Of a stretch of 64,000 nucleotides of DNA, positions 16,853 through 26,358 are shown one piece after another. Each line of letters opens with the position of its first letter. Position 1 is the first letter of the stretch. Location: positions 1 through 64,000 of the forward strand of contig NZ_BAUV01000006.1 in the NCBI RefSeq assembly GCF_000513135.1. The letters are read 5' to 3'. The DNA comes from Halalkalibacter akibai JCM 9157 (lineage in GTDB: Bacteria > Bacillota > Bacilli > Bacillales > Bacillaceae_D). Below the pieces are notes generated by a model. That model searched no databases, was not told the origin of the DNA, and worked only from the letters and a program-made list of their open reading frames with translations. The translations under genes and the position numbers were made by a program.

Positions 16853-16863
16853 AGTATATCACA
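16853..16863 (-). promoter_or_regulatory. Candidate CcpN operator upstream of gapB
   Basis: The minus strand reads TGTGATATACT, matching the published CcpN consensus TRTGHYATAYW (recalled) at all positions. It lies 56 bases before the gapB start and overlaps TATACT, which could be the -10. CcpN represses gapB and pckA on glucose in B. subtilis. No ccpN gene is in the window. Confidence 0.55.
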
Positions 16864-17004
16864 TTAAAATTATATTGCCATTCTTTTCCGGATATTTCGG
16901 TGAAAATAAGGTTTTTGTCTTAAGATTTTTCCATTGTCACACTCACAGCAAACATGAAAAAGTTGTTTTTATGATAATAGTGCTCCGAAAATGGGCGTTA
17001 TCTC

Positions 17005-17130
17005 TTAGTGAAGTGGAGTGGAAGTCACTCGACTCCTGCGGGATATAGAGGTAGCGGCGAGACCCCGCAGGCAAAGCCGAGGAGGCTCGACACCTCCCCG
17101 CGGAAAGCGAGTGACTGGAGCGGAATGTAA
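17005..17130 (+). repeat. GC-rich structured interspersed repeat, copy C
   Basis: Family layout on the plus strand: GGAAGTCACTCGACTCCTGC, a centre with GCGGCGAGACCCCGCAGGC and GCCGAGGAGGCTCGACACC, then CCCCGCGGAAAGCGAGTGAC. The closing stem GTCACTCG/CGAGTGAC is intact. It occupies most of the gapB-coaE interval (16798-17226), where no gene is seen. Confidence 0.87.
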
Positions 17131-17175
17131 CGATCACGTCATATCCGCTACAAGTCTTTTCAAAAAATCTCAAAT

Positions 17176-17230
17176 AAAAAAGTGCTTAAATCGGGTGAGT
17201 AAGGCTTACACCACGATTTAAACACTTTAT
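17176..17230 (-). terminator. Terminator of coaE
   Basis: On the minus strand AAGTGTTTAAATCGTGGTG pairs with CACCCGATTTAAGCACTT around an 11-base loop and is followed by TTTTTTATT. It overlaps the coaE stop codon. Confidence 0.88.
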
Positions 17231-17820
17231 AAGATGGACCATTCTTTTAAGATGAACAGCAATTGTTCCTTGGTTTGCTCTGTTGTTTGTGAATTATCAA
17301 TAATAAAGTCGGCTCGGTCACGCTTGTGAGCTAATGGCATTTGAGATCCAATTCGCTGTTTAGCATCTTCTATTCCTGCCTGGTCTCGGTTCATTAACCT
17401 TTGAACCTGTGTATCCTCATCGACATAAACTAAGATGACTTTTTCAACTAAATAAAATAAATCACTTTCAAATAGAAGAGGGATGTCATAAACAATCGTC
17501 TTTTCTCCATTTTTCAAGTGAAATTGTTTTAGTTCCTCCATACGATTTCGTACCGCAGGATGAACAATTTGATTTAACACTTTCCGTTCTTCTGGATTCT
17601 TAAAAATAATGGCTCCTAACTGTTTTCTCGCAAGTGTGCCATCTTCATTTAGCACCTTGTCACCAAAATGATTTCGAATCGCTTGTAACGCACTCGTCCC
17701 CGGTTCAACTACTTCGCGGGCAACTTGATCTGCATCTATAACAGGTATACTTAGCTCGGTAATCATCTGACTTACTGTTGATTTTCCGCTAGCAATACCG
17801 CCCGTTAAACCAATTAACAT
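17227..17820 (-). CDS. coaE: Dephospho-CoA kinase
   Basis: 197 residues. The P-loop GLTGGIASGKSTV is at the N-terminus, followed by IDADQVAREVVEPG near 30 and the LID-type segment RLMNRDQ near 140, then ADFIIDNS near the C-terminus. It phosphorylates dephospho-CoA at the 3'-hydroxyl, the last CoA step. The order mutM-ytaF-coaE matches B. subtilis and suggests a shared transcript with polA and mutM. Confidence 0.96.
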   Translation of the reverse strand: MLIGLTGGIASGKSTVSQMITELSIPVIDADQVAREVVEPGTSALQAIRNHFGDKVLNEDGTLARKQLGAIIFKNPEERKVLNQIVHPAVRNRMEELKQFHLKNGEKTIVYDIPLLFESDLFYLVEKVILVYVDEDTQVQRLMNRDQAGIEDAKQRIGSQMPLAHKRDRADFIIDNSQTTEQTKEQLLFILKEWSIL

Positions 17821-17899
17821 TCTTATCCTCCAAGAGATTCGGCTTAAAATAACTGTAACTCCCTAGATCACGACCTAGAAAGTTATTAAAAATTAAAAA

Positions 17900-18538
17900 C
17901 TATAAACTAAAAATGCCTATCACAATAAGCAATAGTCCTGGGATAAAGGAAAATTTCTTCATTAATTTGGAATCTGAAAAACGATTCCCACTCTTCATTC
18001 CGAGCGTCACACATAAAGCACTCATTGTTGCAACACTGATCGCCATCCAAATTGGTGAAAACCCAATTAACGCCGCACCTATTCCCGCACCAAATGCATC
18101 AAGTGAAAGGGCAACGCCAAGTAGAAAGGCTTCACGACCTGTGATAGTTCCAGAGTTATCAAAGTCGGCAACCATCGGTTTTCTCAGGATTCGAATCACA
18201 ACACCTAATACTTTAATTTCAAAATTTAAGATTACTTCATCTCCTTTTGTTTTCACTTCATTCTTAGCAGGACGATATACTTGATACAACGCCCACGCAC
18301 CAATCATTATTAAAATGATTCCTCCTAAGGACTCAGCAAAACTTGGAGACAAATAAGTCTGAATCATGTTTCCAAAAAACATCGCAATTAAAATAGAGGT
18401 AGCAGAACAACCAGCAATAAACAACAATGATCTCCATGGCAATTTCATCTTTCGTAAGCCGTATGTTAACCCAACACCAAAGCTGTCAAGACTAACAGCA
18501 AGTGCGATCGCTAATAAGGAGAGAATCTCAACCATCAT
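17900..18538 (-). CDS. ytaF: Sporulation membrane protein YtaF (MntP-like)
   Basis: 212 residues from the ATG following AAGGAGCTTATC. Six hydrophobic segments occur as two related halves: SLDSFGVGLTYGLRK near 20 and SLDAFGAGIGAALIG near 140, the duplicated acidic motif of MntP/YtaF efflux-type proteins. YtaF is annotated as a sporulation membrane protein; a transport role in cation export is inferred from the fold only. It lies between mutM and coaE. Confidence 0.88.
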   Translation of the reverse strand: MMVEILSLLAIALAVSLDSFGVGLTYGLRKMKLPWRSLLFIAGCSATSILIAMFFGNMIQTYLSPSFAESLGGIILIMIGAWALYQVYRPAKNEVKTKGDEVILNFEIKVLGVVIRILRKPMVADFDNSGTITGREAFLLGVALSLDAFGAGIGAALIGFSPIWMAISVATMSALCVTLGMKSGNRFSDSKLMKKFSFIPGLLLIVIGIFSL

Positions 18539-18597
18539 GATAAGCTCCTTCCATTCAAACATACGATAGTATATGGCAGGAGCCTATCCAATGTACT

Positions 18598-19422
18598 TTA
18601 TTTTTGGCAATTCACACAAAAATGCGTTCCTCTGCCACCTACTACAGACTTAGAAATTTCGTTTCCGCATTGATGACAAGCTTCTCCCTTTCGACCATAC
18701 ACTTTTAACTGCTGCTGAAACATTCCCATTTCACCTTGACCATTGACGTAAGATTTAACTGAGCTACCTCCTAAGTCAACTGCTTCTTGTAGTGTTTGAA
18801 CGATCTCTTTATGTAAAAGAGATAATTCATCGCTCGTTAAGGAAGACGCCAGTCGATTCGGAAGAATTCCAGCTCGAAACAAAGCTTCATCTACATAAAT
18901 ATTCCCAAGCCCTACCACTGTTTTCTGATCAAGTAAGACGACTTTTACCGTTCTCGTCGTTTTTTTAAAAGCTTCCTGTAATAATTCGGCTGTAAAGCGC
19001 TCTGAAAAAGGTTCAACACCTAATTGTGATAAAGGCATGTACTGTTCTTCTGTGCCTTTTTTAAAAAGGTGCATCGTTCCAAATTTCCTCACATCTTGAT
19101 AGCGTAATTCGGAGCCATCCGTAAATCGGAAAACAACATGAGTATGTGGAGGAAGTTCCTCGTCTTTTTGGAAAAGTCCATAACGACCTTCCATCCTGAG
19201 ATGAGAAACCATCGTAATATCATCAAGTACGAACAGAAGAAACTTCGCCCTTCTGTTCACTTCATGAATGGTTTGCCCAATTAACTCAAGCTTGAATTGT
19301 TCAACATCATCAGGTCTTTTTATGATATTGGCCCATTTTACATCTACTCCGGCAATCGTCTTCCCTATAACTAACTGTCGCAGCGTTCGACTAACTGTTT
19401 CAACCTCTGGAAGTTCTGGCAT
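18598..19422 (-). CDS. mutM: Formamidopyrimidine-DNA glycosylase (Fpg/MutM)
   Basis: 274 residues. The mature N-terminus PELPEVETV supplies the catalytic proline and glutamate. The helix-two-turns-helix region includes GLGNIYVDEALFRAGILP near 170, and the C-terminal zinc finger has CHQCGNEISKS and THFCVNCQK. It removes 8-oxoguanine and formamidopyrimidines and nicks the abasic site. It lies 11 bases downstream of polA, so the two repair genes are very likely cotranscribed. Confidence 0.97.
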   Translation of the reverse strand: MPELPEVETVSRTLRQLVIGKTIAGVDVKWANIIKRPDDVEQFKLELIGQTIHEVNRRAKFLLFVLDDITMVSHLRMEGRYGLFQKDEELPPHTHVVFRFTDGSELRYQDVRKFGTMHLFKKGTEEQYMPLSQLGVEPFSERFTAELLQEAFKKTTRTVKVVLLDQKTVVGLGNIYVDEALFRAGILPNRLASSLTSDELSLLHKEIVQTLQEAVDLGGSSVKSYVNGQGEMGMFQQQLKVYGRKGEACHQCGNEISKSVVGGRGTHFCVNCQK

Positions 19423-19433
19423 CGTATCTCCCC

Positions 19434-22058
19434 TTACTTCGCGTCATACCATGTTTCTCCGAAAGAAACATCTGCCTTTAATGGAACTCGTAGTTCCACA
19501 GCTTGTTCCATCACTTCTGGCACAAGTTTTAGCATGATATCCACTTCATTTTCTGGCACTTCAAAAATAAGTTCATCGTGTACTTGTAAGAGCATTCTGC
19601 TTTGTAATTGTTCTTTTTCTAATCTAATCGCCATTTCAACCATTGCTTTTTTAATGATATCAGCTGCCGTACCTTGAATAGGCGTATTCATCGCTGTTCG
19701 TTCAGCAAAACTACGCTTGTTAAAGTTACGACTCGTTAAATCTGGTAAATAACGTCTTCGCTGAAGCAAGGTGGATACATAACCTTTTTCTCTTGCATCC
19801 TCAATAATATTATCCATATATTCTTTAACTCGTGGATAGCTCGCAAAATAACGCTCAATAAATTGCCCCGCTTCTTTCCTTGTAATGCCTAAACTTTGAG
19901 ATAAACCAAAGTCACTAATTCCGTAAACAATCCCAAAGTTTACAGCTTTCGCACTACGACGCATATTCGACGTTACCTCTTCTGCACTCACATGGAACAC
20001 GTCCATCGCAGTCTTGGTATGTACGTCCATATCCGTTTGGAACGCCTCGATTAATTTCGCGTCTTCAGAAATATGAGCAAGAACTCTAAGCTCAATTTGC
20101 GAATAATCTGCCGCAAGAACTTTCCAGCCAGCTTCGGATGAAATAAAAGCCTTTCTAATTCTTCGTCCCTCTTCTAGTCGAATCGGTATGTTTTGTAAGT
20201 TGGGGTCGGTTGAGCTTAAGCGACCTGTTTGTGTTAAAGCTTGATTATATCTTGTATGAATTTTACTCGTGTCTTCTTTCGTAACCTTTAATAAGCCTTC
20301 AATATAGGTCGAATTTAGCTTACCCAACTGTCTGTAATGGAGAATATACTCAACAATTTCATGATCCTCTGCAAGCTTTTCAAGAACATCAGCAGAAGTG
20401 GAGTAACCTGTTTTTGTTTTCTTCACTGGAGGCAATCCAAGCTTTTCAAATAGAATTTCACCTAACTGCTTTGGTGAATTAATATTAAAAGTTGTTCCAG
20501 CTAACTGATGGATTTTTTTCTCGAGGTCATTCAAGCGAAACTCTAAGTCCTCACCCATTTGCTGCAATTGTTCTTTATCCACTTTTACCCCTGTCGTTTC
20601 CATTCGGCCAAGTACAAGTGATAAAGGCATTTCTAAATCGCGAAACAATGCTTCTTGCTCATTTTCTTTTAATTCCGCTTCAAGTACTGGCTTTAGCTGA
20701 TAAAGAGCCATTGCTTTTCTCACTAAGTGCTCAGCTAATTCGTCTTGTCCTGGAATTCTCCGTTTTGCTCCTTTGCCGTAAACAAATTCATCCTCTTGAA
20801 GTTGTCCAATTCCTTTTCTCATTGCAACATCACTAATATTATGCGAAGAAAGAGACGGATCGAGTAAGTAGGAAGCCATTTGTAAATCAAAGACAACCCC
20901 ATTTAATAAGATTCCTTGCCATCCTAAAGAAACAACAGCCTGCTTCGCATCAAAAACTGAGATTTTCGTTGATTCATCTTTTAACCAATTTACAAAAGCT
21001 ACGGAGTCTAAAGCTTTTTCAGTGGGGATAAAAAAGCGACCTTTTTCGTTAACTAATGCGAAGCCTTCAATTGGAGCTTGATGATAATTTTCATCCAATA
21101 CTTCGACTATAAGAGCCGCTTCGGTCGTAAGGTGCTTGTCTTCCACTTCTTCTAGAATGTCGAACGTAATCTCTTCTAGTTCAATTTCTTCCGCACCTTC
21201 TGTATCGAACTTAGTAACTAACGAAGTAAACTCAAGTTCTTTCATGAAGTCTACAACTTTCTTCTGATCATAGTCACCGAAACTCAGGTCATCAATCTCC
21301 GTGTCAAAAGGCACTTCTAAAAAGATGGTTGCGAGTTCTTTACTCATAAGGGCTTGCTCACGGTTTTCTTCTAGCTTTTCTTTCATCTTCTTACCAGAGA
21401 TTTGATCAATCGATTCCAATACTTTTTCAACTGAACCAAATTCCTTTAAAAGCTTAAGCGCTGTTTTTTCACCGACTCCAGGTACACCAGGGATATTATC
21501 GGAACTATCTCCCATGAGTCCTTTCATGTCGATAATCTGATTAGGCGTAATTCCGTACTTTTCCTCAATCAAAGCTTCATCATATGCTTCAACATTTGTA
21601 ATTCCTTTTTTCGTTAAAACAACCGTTACTTTGTCTGATACTAGTTGAAGTAAATCTTTATCACCTGAGAAGACTTTTACGTCGAAATCTTTATTAGCAG
21701 CTTTTTTAGCAAGTGTGCCAATAATATCATCGGCTTCATAGTTTTCTAATTCAAACCGTGAGATGTTAAACGCATCAAGTAACTCCCTTACTAAAGGAAA
21801 TTGCTCAGAAAGTTCTGGTGGCGTTTTTTGACGTCCCCCTTTATATTCATCAAACGTTTTATGACGAAACGTTGTTTTACCAGCATCAAAAGCAACTAAC
21901 ATATGTGTTGGTTTTTCTTCTTCTATGATTTTTAATAACATCGTTGTAAAACCATAAACTGCATTTGTGTAAACGCCTTTTTCATTGTTTAACAGCGGTA
22001 AAGCAAAAAAAGCGCGATACGCTATGCTATTTCCATCTATTAATACGAGCTTCTTCAA
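19434..22058 (-). CDS. polA: DNA polymerase I
   Basis: 874 residues from a TTG start with AAAGGGGCTTATCAA upstream. The 5'-3' exonuclease domain (1-290) has LVAFDAGKTTFRHK, SGDKDLLQLV and MGDSSDNIPGVPGVG. The middle domain (about 300-470) lacks the DTET-type acidic proofreading motif, as in other Bacillus Pol I proteins. The polymerase domain includes AADYSQIELRVLAHIS and LQVHDELIFEVP near the end. It fills gaps in repair and Okazaki processing. The upstream hflC terminator suggests an independent start. Confidence 0.97.
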   Translation of the reverse strand: MKKLVLIDGNSIAYRAFFALPLLNNEKGVYTNAVYGFTTMLLKIIEEEKPTHMLVAFDAGKTTFRHKTFDEYKGGRQKTPPELSEQFPLVRELLDAFNISRFELENYEADDIIGTLAKKAANKDFDVKVFSGDKDLLQLVSDKVTVVLTKKGITNVEAYDEALIEEKYGITPNQIIDMKGLMGDSSDNIPGVPGVGEKTALKLLKEFGSVEKVLESIDQISGKKMKEKLEENREQALMSKELATIFLEVPFDTEIDDLSFGDYDQKKVVDFMKELEFTSLVTKFDTEGAEEIELEEITFDILEEVEDKHLTTEAALIVEVLDENYHQAPIEGFALVNEKGRFFIPTEKALDSVAFVNWLKDESTKISVFDAKQAVVSLGWQGILLNGVVFDLQMASYLLDPSLSSHNISDVAMRKGIGQLQEDEFVYGKGAKRRIPGQDELAEHLVRKAMALYQLKPVLEAELKENEQEALFRDLEMPLSLVLGRMETTGVKVDKEQLQQMGEDLEFRLNDLEKKIHQLAGTTFNINSPKQLGEILFEKLGLPPVKKTKTGYSTSADVLEKLAEDHEIVEYILHYRQLGKLNSTYIEGLLKVTKEDTSKIHTRYNQALTQTGRLSSTDPNLQNIPIRLEEGRRIRKAFISSEAGWKVLAADYSQIELRVLAHISEDAKLIEAFQTDMDVHTKTAMDVFHVSAEEVTSNMRRSAKAVNFGIVYGISDFGLSQSLGITRKEAGQFIERYFASYPRVKEYMDNIIEDAREKGYVSTLLQRRRYLPDLTSRNFNKRSFAERTAMNTPIQGTAADIIKKAMVEMAIRLEKEQLQSRMLLQVHDELIFEVPENEVDIMLKLVPEVMEQAVELRVPLKADVSFGETWYDAK

Positions 22059-22120
22059 TTGATAAGCCCCTTTCTCTTCTGTTTTCTTTCATTTATTGTA
22101 GCATAGCAACCGCAAAATGA

Positions 22121-22152
22121 GAAAAAAGAGAGCAACGAATGTCGCTCTCTCA
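22121..22152 (-). terminator. Terminator of hflK-hflC
   Basis: On the minus strand GAGAGAGCGAC and GTTGCTCTC form a stem followed by TTTTTTC, just after the hflC stop and before polA. Confidence 0.85.
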
Positions 22153-22158
22153 TCTTAG

Positions 22159-23091
22159 TTATTCCGTATATCCCATTAAGATTCTTGCATATGGTGAATT
22201 AGATGGAAGTACGATAACAGTCTCCTCACCTATTGTCTTTTCATATGACTGAAGGGTACGATAAAGCTGATAAAACTCTGTATCACGTCCAAATGATTCG
22301 TTGTAGATACGAGCAGCTTCTGCTTCCCCTTCCCCTTCAATTTCTTTCGCATCGGCATTAGCGGTTGCGATCATTTCTGTTACTTCACGATCTGTTGACG
22401 ATTGGATACGATTAGCTTCCGCATCCCCTTGTGATAAGTACTCTTGTGCAGTTGCATGACGCTCAGAAATCATTCGGCTATAAACAGCTTCTTCATTTTC
22501 TTGTGGCAAGTCGGTACGCTTCATCCGAACATCAGTTAAAACAATGCCGTAGTTACCACGTTCCAATGCATCATTTACTCGATTTCGAACAAGCTCATTA
22601 AAGTTACCTCTAGAAGAAGTTTCTTCATTGATAATTTCATCAAAGTCTAATTGACCAAGTTCAGCACGAATTGCCGAGAAAATTAACTCACCCATAATGG
22701 CTTCCGCTTGCTGTTCGGTTCTTGCATTTGCAATCATTAACTGCGGGCTTTCAATTCTCCACAAAGCGTAATGATCAGCTAACATTCGCTTTTTGTCTCG
22801 TGTATTGATTTCAGCTGGCGGAATGTCATAGACCATTTGATATTTCGGTAAAGTGGTAACTGATTGGATAAAAGGTATTTTATAACTTAAGCCAGGTTCA
22901 GATTCGATTCGTACAACCTCACCAAATTGACGAACGACTTTGTACTCTCCTTGTTCCACAATAAATAGATTGCTAATAATCGTTCCAAGAAGTACAACCA
23001 ATATAATTCCTATAGCACCAAGTTTTGCATACTTTCTCCATTCATCACTTGGTCGACGTTCATTAATATCTACAATGTTATCATCACTCAT
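22159..23091 (-). CDS. hflC: SPFH/band 7 protein HflC
   Basis: 310 residues with one N-terminal membrane segment (about 24-46), then an SPFH domain with VEQGEYKVVRQFGEVVRI near 50, DTRDKKR-type segment INTRDKKRMLADHYALWRI near 100, and a coiled-coil C-terminus rich in A and E (EIEGEGEAEAARIYNESFG). HflC pairs with HflK to form a membrane cage around FtsH protease and limits its activity. It overlaps hflK by one base (TAATG). B. subtilis has no equivalent pair at this position. Confidence 0.93.
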   Translation of the reverse strand: MSDDNIVDINERRPSDEWRKYAKLGAIGIILVVLLGTIISNLFIVEQGEYKVVRQFGEVVRIESEPGLSYKIPFIQSVTTLPKYQMVYDIPPAEINTRDKKRMLADHYALWRIESPQLMIANARTEQQAEAIMGELIFSAIRAELGQLDFDEIINEETSSRGNFNELVRNRVNDALERGNYGIVLTDVRMKRTDLPQENEEAVYSRMISERHATAQEYLSQGDAEANRIQSSTDREVTEMIATANADAKEIEGEGEAEAARIYNESFGRDTEFYQLYRTLQSYEKTIGEETVIVLPSNSPYARILMGYTE

Positions 23092-24044
23092 TAGTTACTT
23101 CCTCCTTCAGCAGCGGTATTTTGCCCACGCTCAAGTGGCCTAATTGGTAAATAGCTTACAGTATCATTGTTACTATCCATAATGTAAATCTCAGTACTAG
23201 GCAAGACAGTTTCTAACGTTTCTAATACAAGACGTTGACGAGTGACATCTGGATTAACAAGATACTCTGTATACAAAGCGTCAAACCTAGCTACATCCCC
23301 ACGAGCACGCTCAATTCGCTCTGCTCGAGTTCCTTCCGCTCTAGAAATAATCGCATCCTTTTCCCCTTCAACTTCATTAATAAGCTGATTACGATATCTT
23401 GTAGCTTCATTAATTTTGGTTAGACGTTGCTCACGAGCATCGGTTACCTCTGTAAATGCACGACGGACTTCCTCTGTAGGTAGTTCGACATCCTGTAATT
23501 TAACATCTTGTATACTTACACCAATTTGATAGATTTCAAGCAGTTTAATTAAATTTTCAAAAACTTGGGCTTCCACCTCAGGTCTTTGATCTGTTAGTAC
23601 ATCATCTATTCTTGTGCTACCAATTACACCACGTAAAGCAGCAGAAGTAGCATTGTAAAGTACTTGCTCTGCATTTACCGTACTATAAAGGTATTGTTCC
23701 GGATCGCTAATTCTCCACTGTACCGCTAAGTCAGCATAAAGAATATTTTCATCGCCTGTTATCATTTTAGCTTCGTTTGTAAATTCAACAACTTCTCCGC
23801 CTTCTTCTTGATAACCAACTTGAAGCGTGTACGTACCTCTTGATAAAATTTCTACTCTTTGGATTGGCCAAGGCATCTTAAACTTCAAACCTGGCTCAGA
23901 AATCGTGTCCTCTACTTTTCCAAAAGTTATAAGTGCTGCTTGTTCAGATTCATCGACTATGTACCATCCTGTGATTAAAAACAGAGCAAGGATGGCTCCA
24001 CCAATTAAGGTTACAAAGCCAACGAGTAGTTGCTTAATCGTCAT
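23091..24044 (-). CDS. hflK: SPFH/band 7 protein HflK
   Basis: 317 residues from the ATG after GAAGGGATGATTTG; the longer reading begins at a TTG without a site. One N-terminal membrane segment (about 6-27) precedes the SPFH domain (VDESEQAALITFGKVEDTIS), then EVTDAREQRLTKINEATRYR and a charged coiled coil. HflK is the partner of HflC in the FtsH-modulating membrane complex. The C-terminal tail is G/Q/N rich but short. Gene order hflK-hflC is the common one. Confidence 0.92.
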   Translation of the reverse strand: MTIKQLLVGFVTLIGGAILALFLITGWYIVDESEQAALITFGKVEDTISEPGLKFKMPWPIQRVEILSRGTYTLQVGYQEEGGEVVEFTNEAKMITGDENILYADLAVQWRISDPEQYLYSTVNAEQVLYNATSAALRGVIGSTRIDDVLTDQRPEVEAQVFENLIKLLEIYQIGVSIQDVKLQDVELPTEEVRRAFTEVTDAREQRLTKINEATRYRNQLINEVEGEKDAIISRAEGTRAERIERARGDVARFDALYTEYLVNPDVTRQRLVLETLETVLPSTEIYIMDSNNDTVSYLPIRPLERGQNTAAEGGSN

Positions 24045-24581
24045 CAAATCATCCCTTCGCAATAATCTCTACTTATCTACGGATTTACCTTAGAAAAGTT
24101 TCACTATTCTTAATGTAATTCCATTCTTTTTCATTATAGTACAATTTTTTGCGTTATTGGGCTTGAATAACAAAACTATGTATATTGTAGATGGTGGTTA
24201 TGGATAAAATTAGTCGGTGGGTTTGAGCTTGGGAAGGTTAGTAGTTTGCGGGGATTTGAACTATATTGACATGAGCGTAAGTCGTGGCATTGGCTCCGTT
24301 CGCTACTCGCCTTCTATGAGAAAACCGTTCATAGAAGGCTTAAGGGCTTGTAGCGACTCCGCTCAATGCATAGGTTTTCAATAAATCGGCAAGGGCGGCC
24401 GATTTATTGAAAACCTATAAAAAGGATGTGAGCATAAGGGGGTGCTCACATCGTAAAAGGGGATGTACTTTGTTCAAATAGGAACTAGCCTATTTGATCG
24501 GCAGTGATGAAACCGTTCTATTACATTGTAATTAGACAACGTTAAGCTTGTATAAAGCGGTTGTAAATGTTTTGTAAACGT
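24045..24581. other. 537-base gene-free region upstream of hflK and downstream of phoR
   Basis: No credible gene is seen. The interval holds four consecutive hairpins (24287-24497), listed separately. Near hflK a TATAAT occurs on the minus strand at about 24134-24139 but without a clear -35, so I do not call a promoter. The remainder is low-complexity AT-rich and G-rich sequence. Confidence 0.6.
24287..24497. repeat. Array of four adjacent hairpins between phoR and hflK
   Basis: Hairpin 1: GCATTG (24287-24292) with CAATGC (24364-24369), enclosing CCTTCTATGA (24310-24319) with TCATAGAAGG (24329-24338). Hairpin 2: a perfect 19-bp stem, 24372-24390 with 24398-24416. Hairpin 3: GATGTGAGCA with TGCTCACATC (about 24426-24452). 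Hairpin 4: TCAAATAGG with CCTATTTGA (24474-24497). One or more may terminate phoR on the minus strand, but four in a row is more than a single terminator needs. Confidence 0.8.
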
Positions 24582-26358
24582 TTATTCATCTGGTTGCTGC
24601 CGTTCTTTTTTTAGTTCGATCGAGAAAGTCGTTCCTTTGCCTATCTCACTATTCACTGTAATCTTAGCAGCGTGCGCTTCTACTAAATGTTTTACAATTG
24701 CCAGTCCTAGACCTGTGCCTCCAGAATTTCTACTTCTAGCTCTGTCGATCCGGTAGAATCGTTCAAAAATTCTAGGAAGTTCATTTTCACTAATTCCTAC
24801 TCCTGTATCTATTACATCTAGTTCGACTCTGCTGTCTCTTCCTTTTAAGAAGATCGTCACTTTACCACCAGACGGGGTGTACATAATCGCATTATTTACT
24901 AAATTAATAGCGATTTGTTTTAAACGTGCTGCATCCCCTTCTAATGTCGTATCTCCTTCTATAACTAAATCTAAAAAAATGTCTTTAGTTGATGCTTTTT
25001 CTTTCAGTAAATCATACACCTCTTCAATGATTCGCTTTAAATCGGTTGTAGCCCAATTAAGCTTAAAGTAGGATTGTTCTATTTTTGATAATTCAAGTAG
25101 TTCTTCGATTAACGTTTGTAGTCGTTCACTCTCTTTTGCAATTATATTTAAAAACTTAACTCTTAATGCTCAGAATTCATTGCCCCGTCCAAGAGCGTTT
25201 CCGTAAAGCCTTTAATAGATGTAACAGGCGTTTTTAATTCATGAGAAACATTAGCTACAAAATCTGTTCTAACTTGCTCTAATTTTTTTAAATCGGTTAT
25301 ATCATGAAGGACAAGCACAATTCCTTTTAAGTTCCCTCTATTACTCATAACCGGAGAGCCGAACACTTCAAAATGCCGCATTTCAAGGTGAACTGGAAAA
25401 TGGATTTGCATCCTTTGGTGTTCTTCCGTCATAAAAATCGTTTGCACAACTCGGATAACCTCTTTATGTTTAATTACATCATGGTAAAGTTGATTTAGCC
25501 AGAGGTCGGTATTCTCTTGAAAAATCGTTCTACAAGCACCATTTATAATCGAGATATCCCCTTTGGTGTTAATAAGAATGAGGCCACTCCCCATGTTTTC
25601 AATTAACGTTTCCATTCGTTCCTTCTGAGCTTGATGTCTTCTTGTAAGTTGTTCTAGATTATAAGCTAATATATTTATTGACCTTGTTAACTGACCTATT
25701 TCGTCCCGCTTACCTTCTTGAGTTCTTGCTTTATAATTTCCCTCTGCTAATTCATTGGCAACCACTGTTGCACTTTCTATTGGACGAATCATCTCATTAG
25801 CTACACGATAGGTTATCGAAACAATAATAATGAAAGCAATTGTAAAACTAGTTAGCAAAATTCCCCAAATGATTTGGTCCATTTCTGCTAATTCCTGAGT
25901 CGATAAACCTAATCTTAGGTACCAACTGTTTCACGCTCTGGGTTAAATATTCGTACTGCATAATAAAGTAATTCGTCCCCAACTGTATCACTATAACGAA
26001 TTTCTCTTCCTTCTAAATTTCTTTCTACTGCAATAATTTCTGGTCTAGTCCGGTGGTTATCCATTAAAGCAGGATCAGTTGCCGATTCACCAATAACAGT
26101 ACCATCTAATAAAATAATCGTTACTCTCGCATCTAATGCCTTTGAAATATCAAGTGCAAAGCGTTGAGCTGTATCAGCTCTAATCCCTTCTTCTCCTATT
26201 ACATAGGCCGCTAACTCAGCTTCTTTTTCGATTCGGTCAGTTAGATTATTCACATAAAAAGATTGATATAACTGTCCAATCACTATTCCAAGACCAGTCA
26301 TAACTAGAAGAGTAGTTAGTAATATGGCTGATATCAGCTTAAAACGTAGCTTAGACAT
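24582..26358 (-). pseudogene. phoR: Phosphate sensor histidine kinase PhoR, interrupted by two frameshifts
   Basis: Three minus-strand frames (26358-25915, then about 25917-25163, then about 25168-24582) together give one PhoR of roughly 590 residues. Segments in order: two-TM extracytoplasmic region (starts MSKLRFKLISAIL), HAMP, PAS, histidine motif DFVANVSHELKTPVTSIKGF, and ATPase motifs NLVNNAIMYTPSG and RSRNSGGTGLGLAIVKHL. The first shift is at about 25918-25921 (VG|YLRLG), the second at about 25168-25172 (MNSE|ALRVKF). Each is repaired by adding one base. PhoR autophosphorylates and signals phosphate limitation to PhoP, whose gene overlaps this one by 8 bases. Either a real null or sequence error. 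Confidence 0.85.

Noticed and set aside
19434-22058. Missing proofreading motif in PolA taken as damage
   Set aside because: Bacillus DNA polymerase I proteins normally lack the acidic exonuclease residues, so this is the family norm.
24045-24581. Possible small gene among the hairpins
   Set aside because: No open frame with a ribosome site survives across the palindromes.
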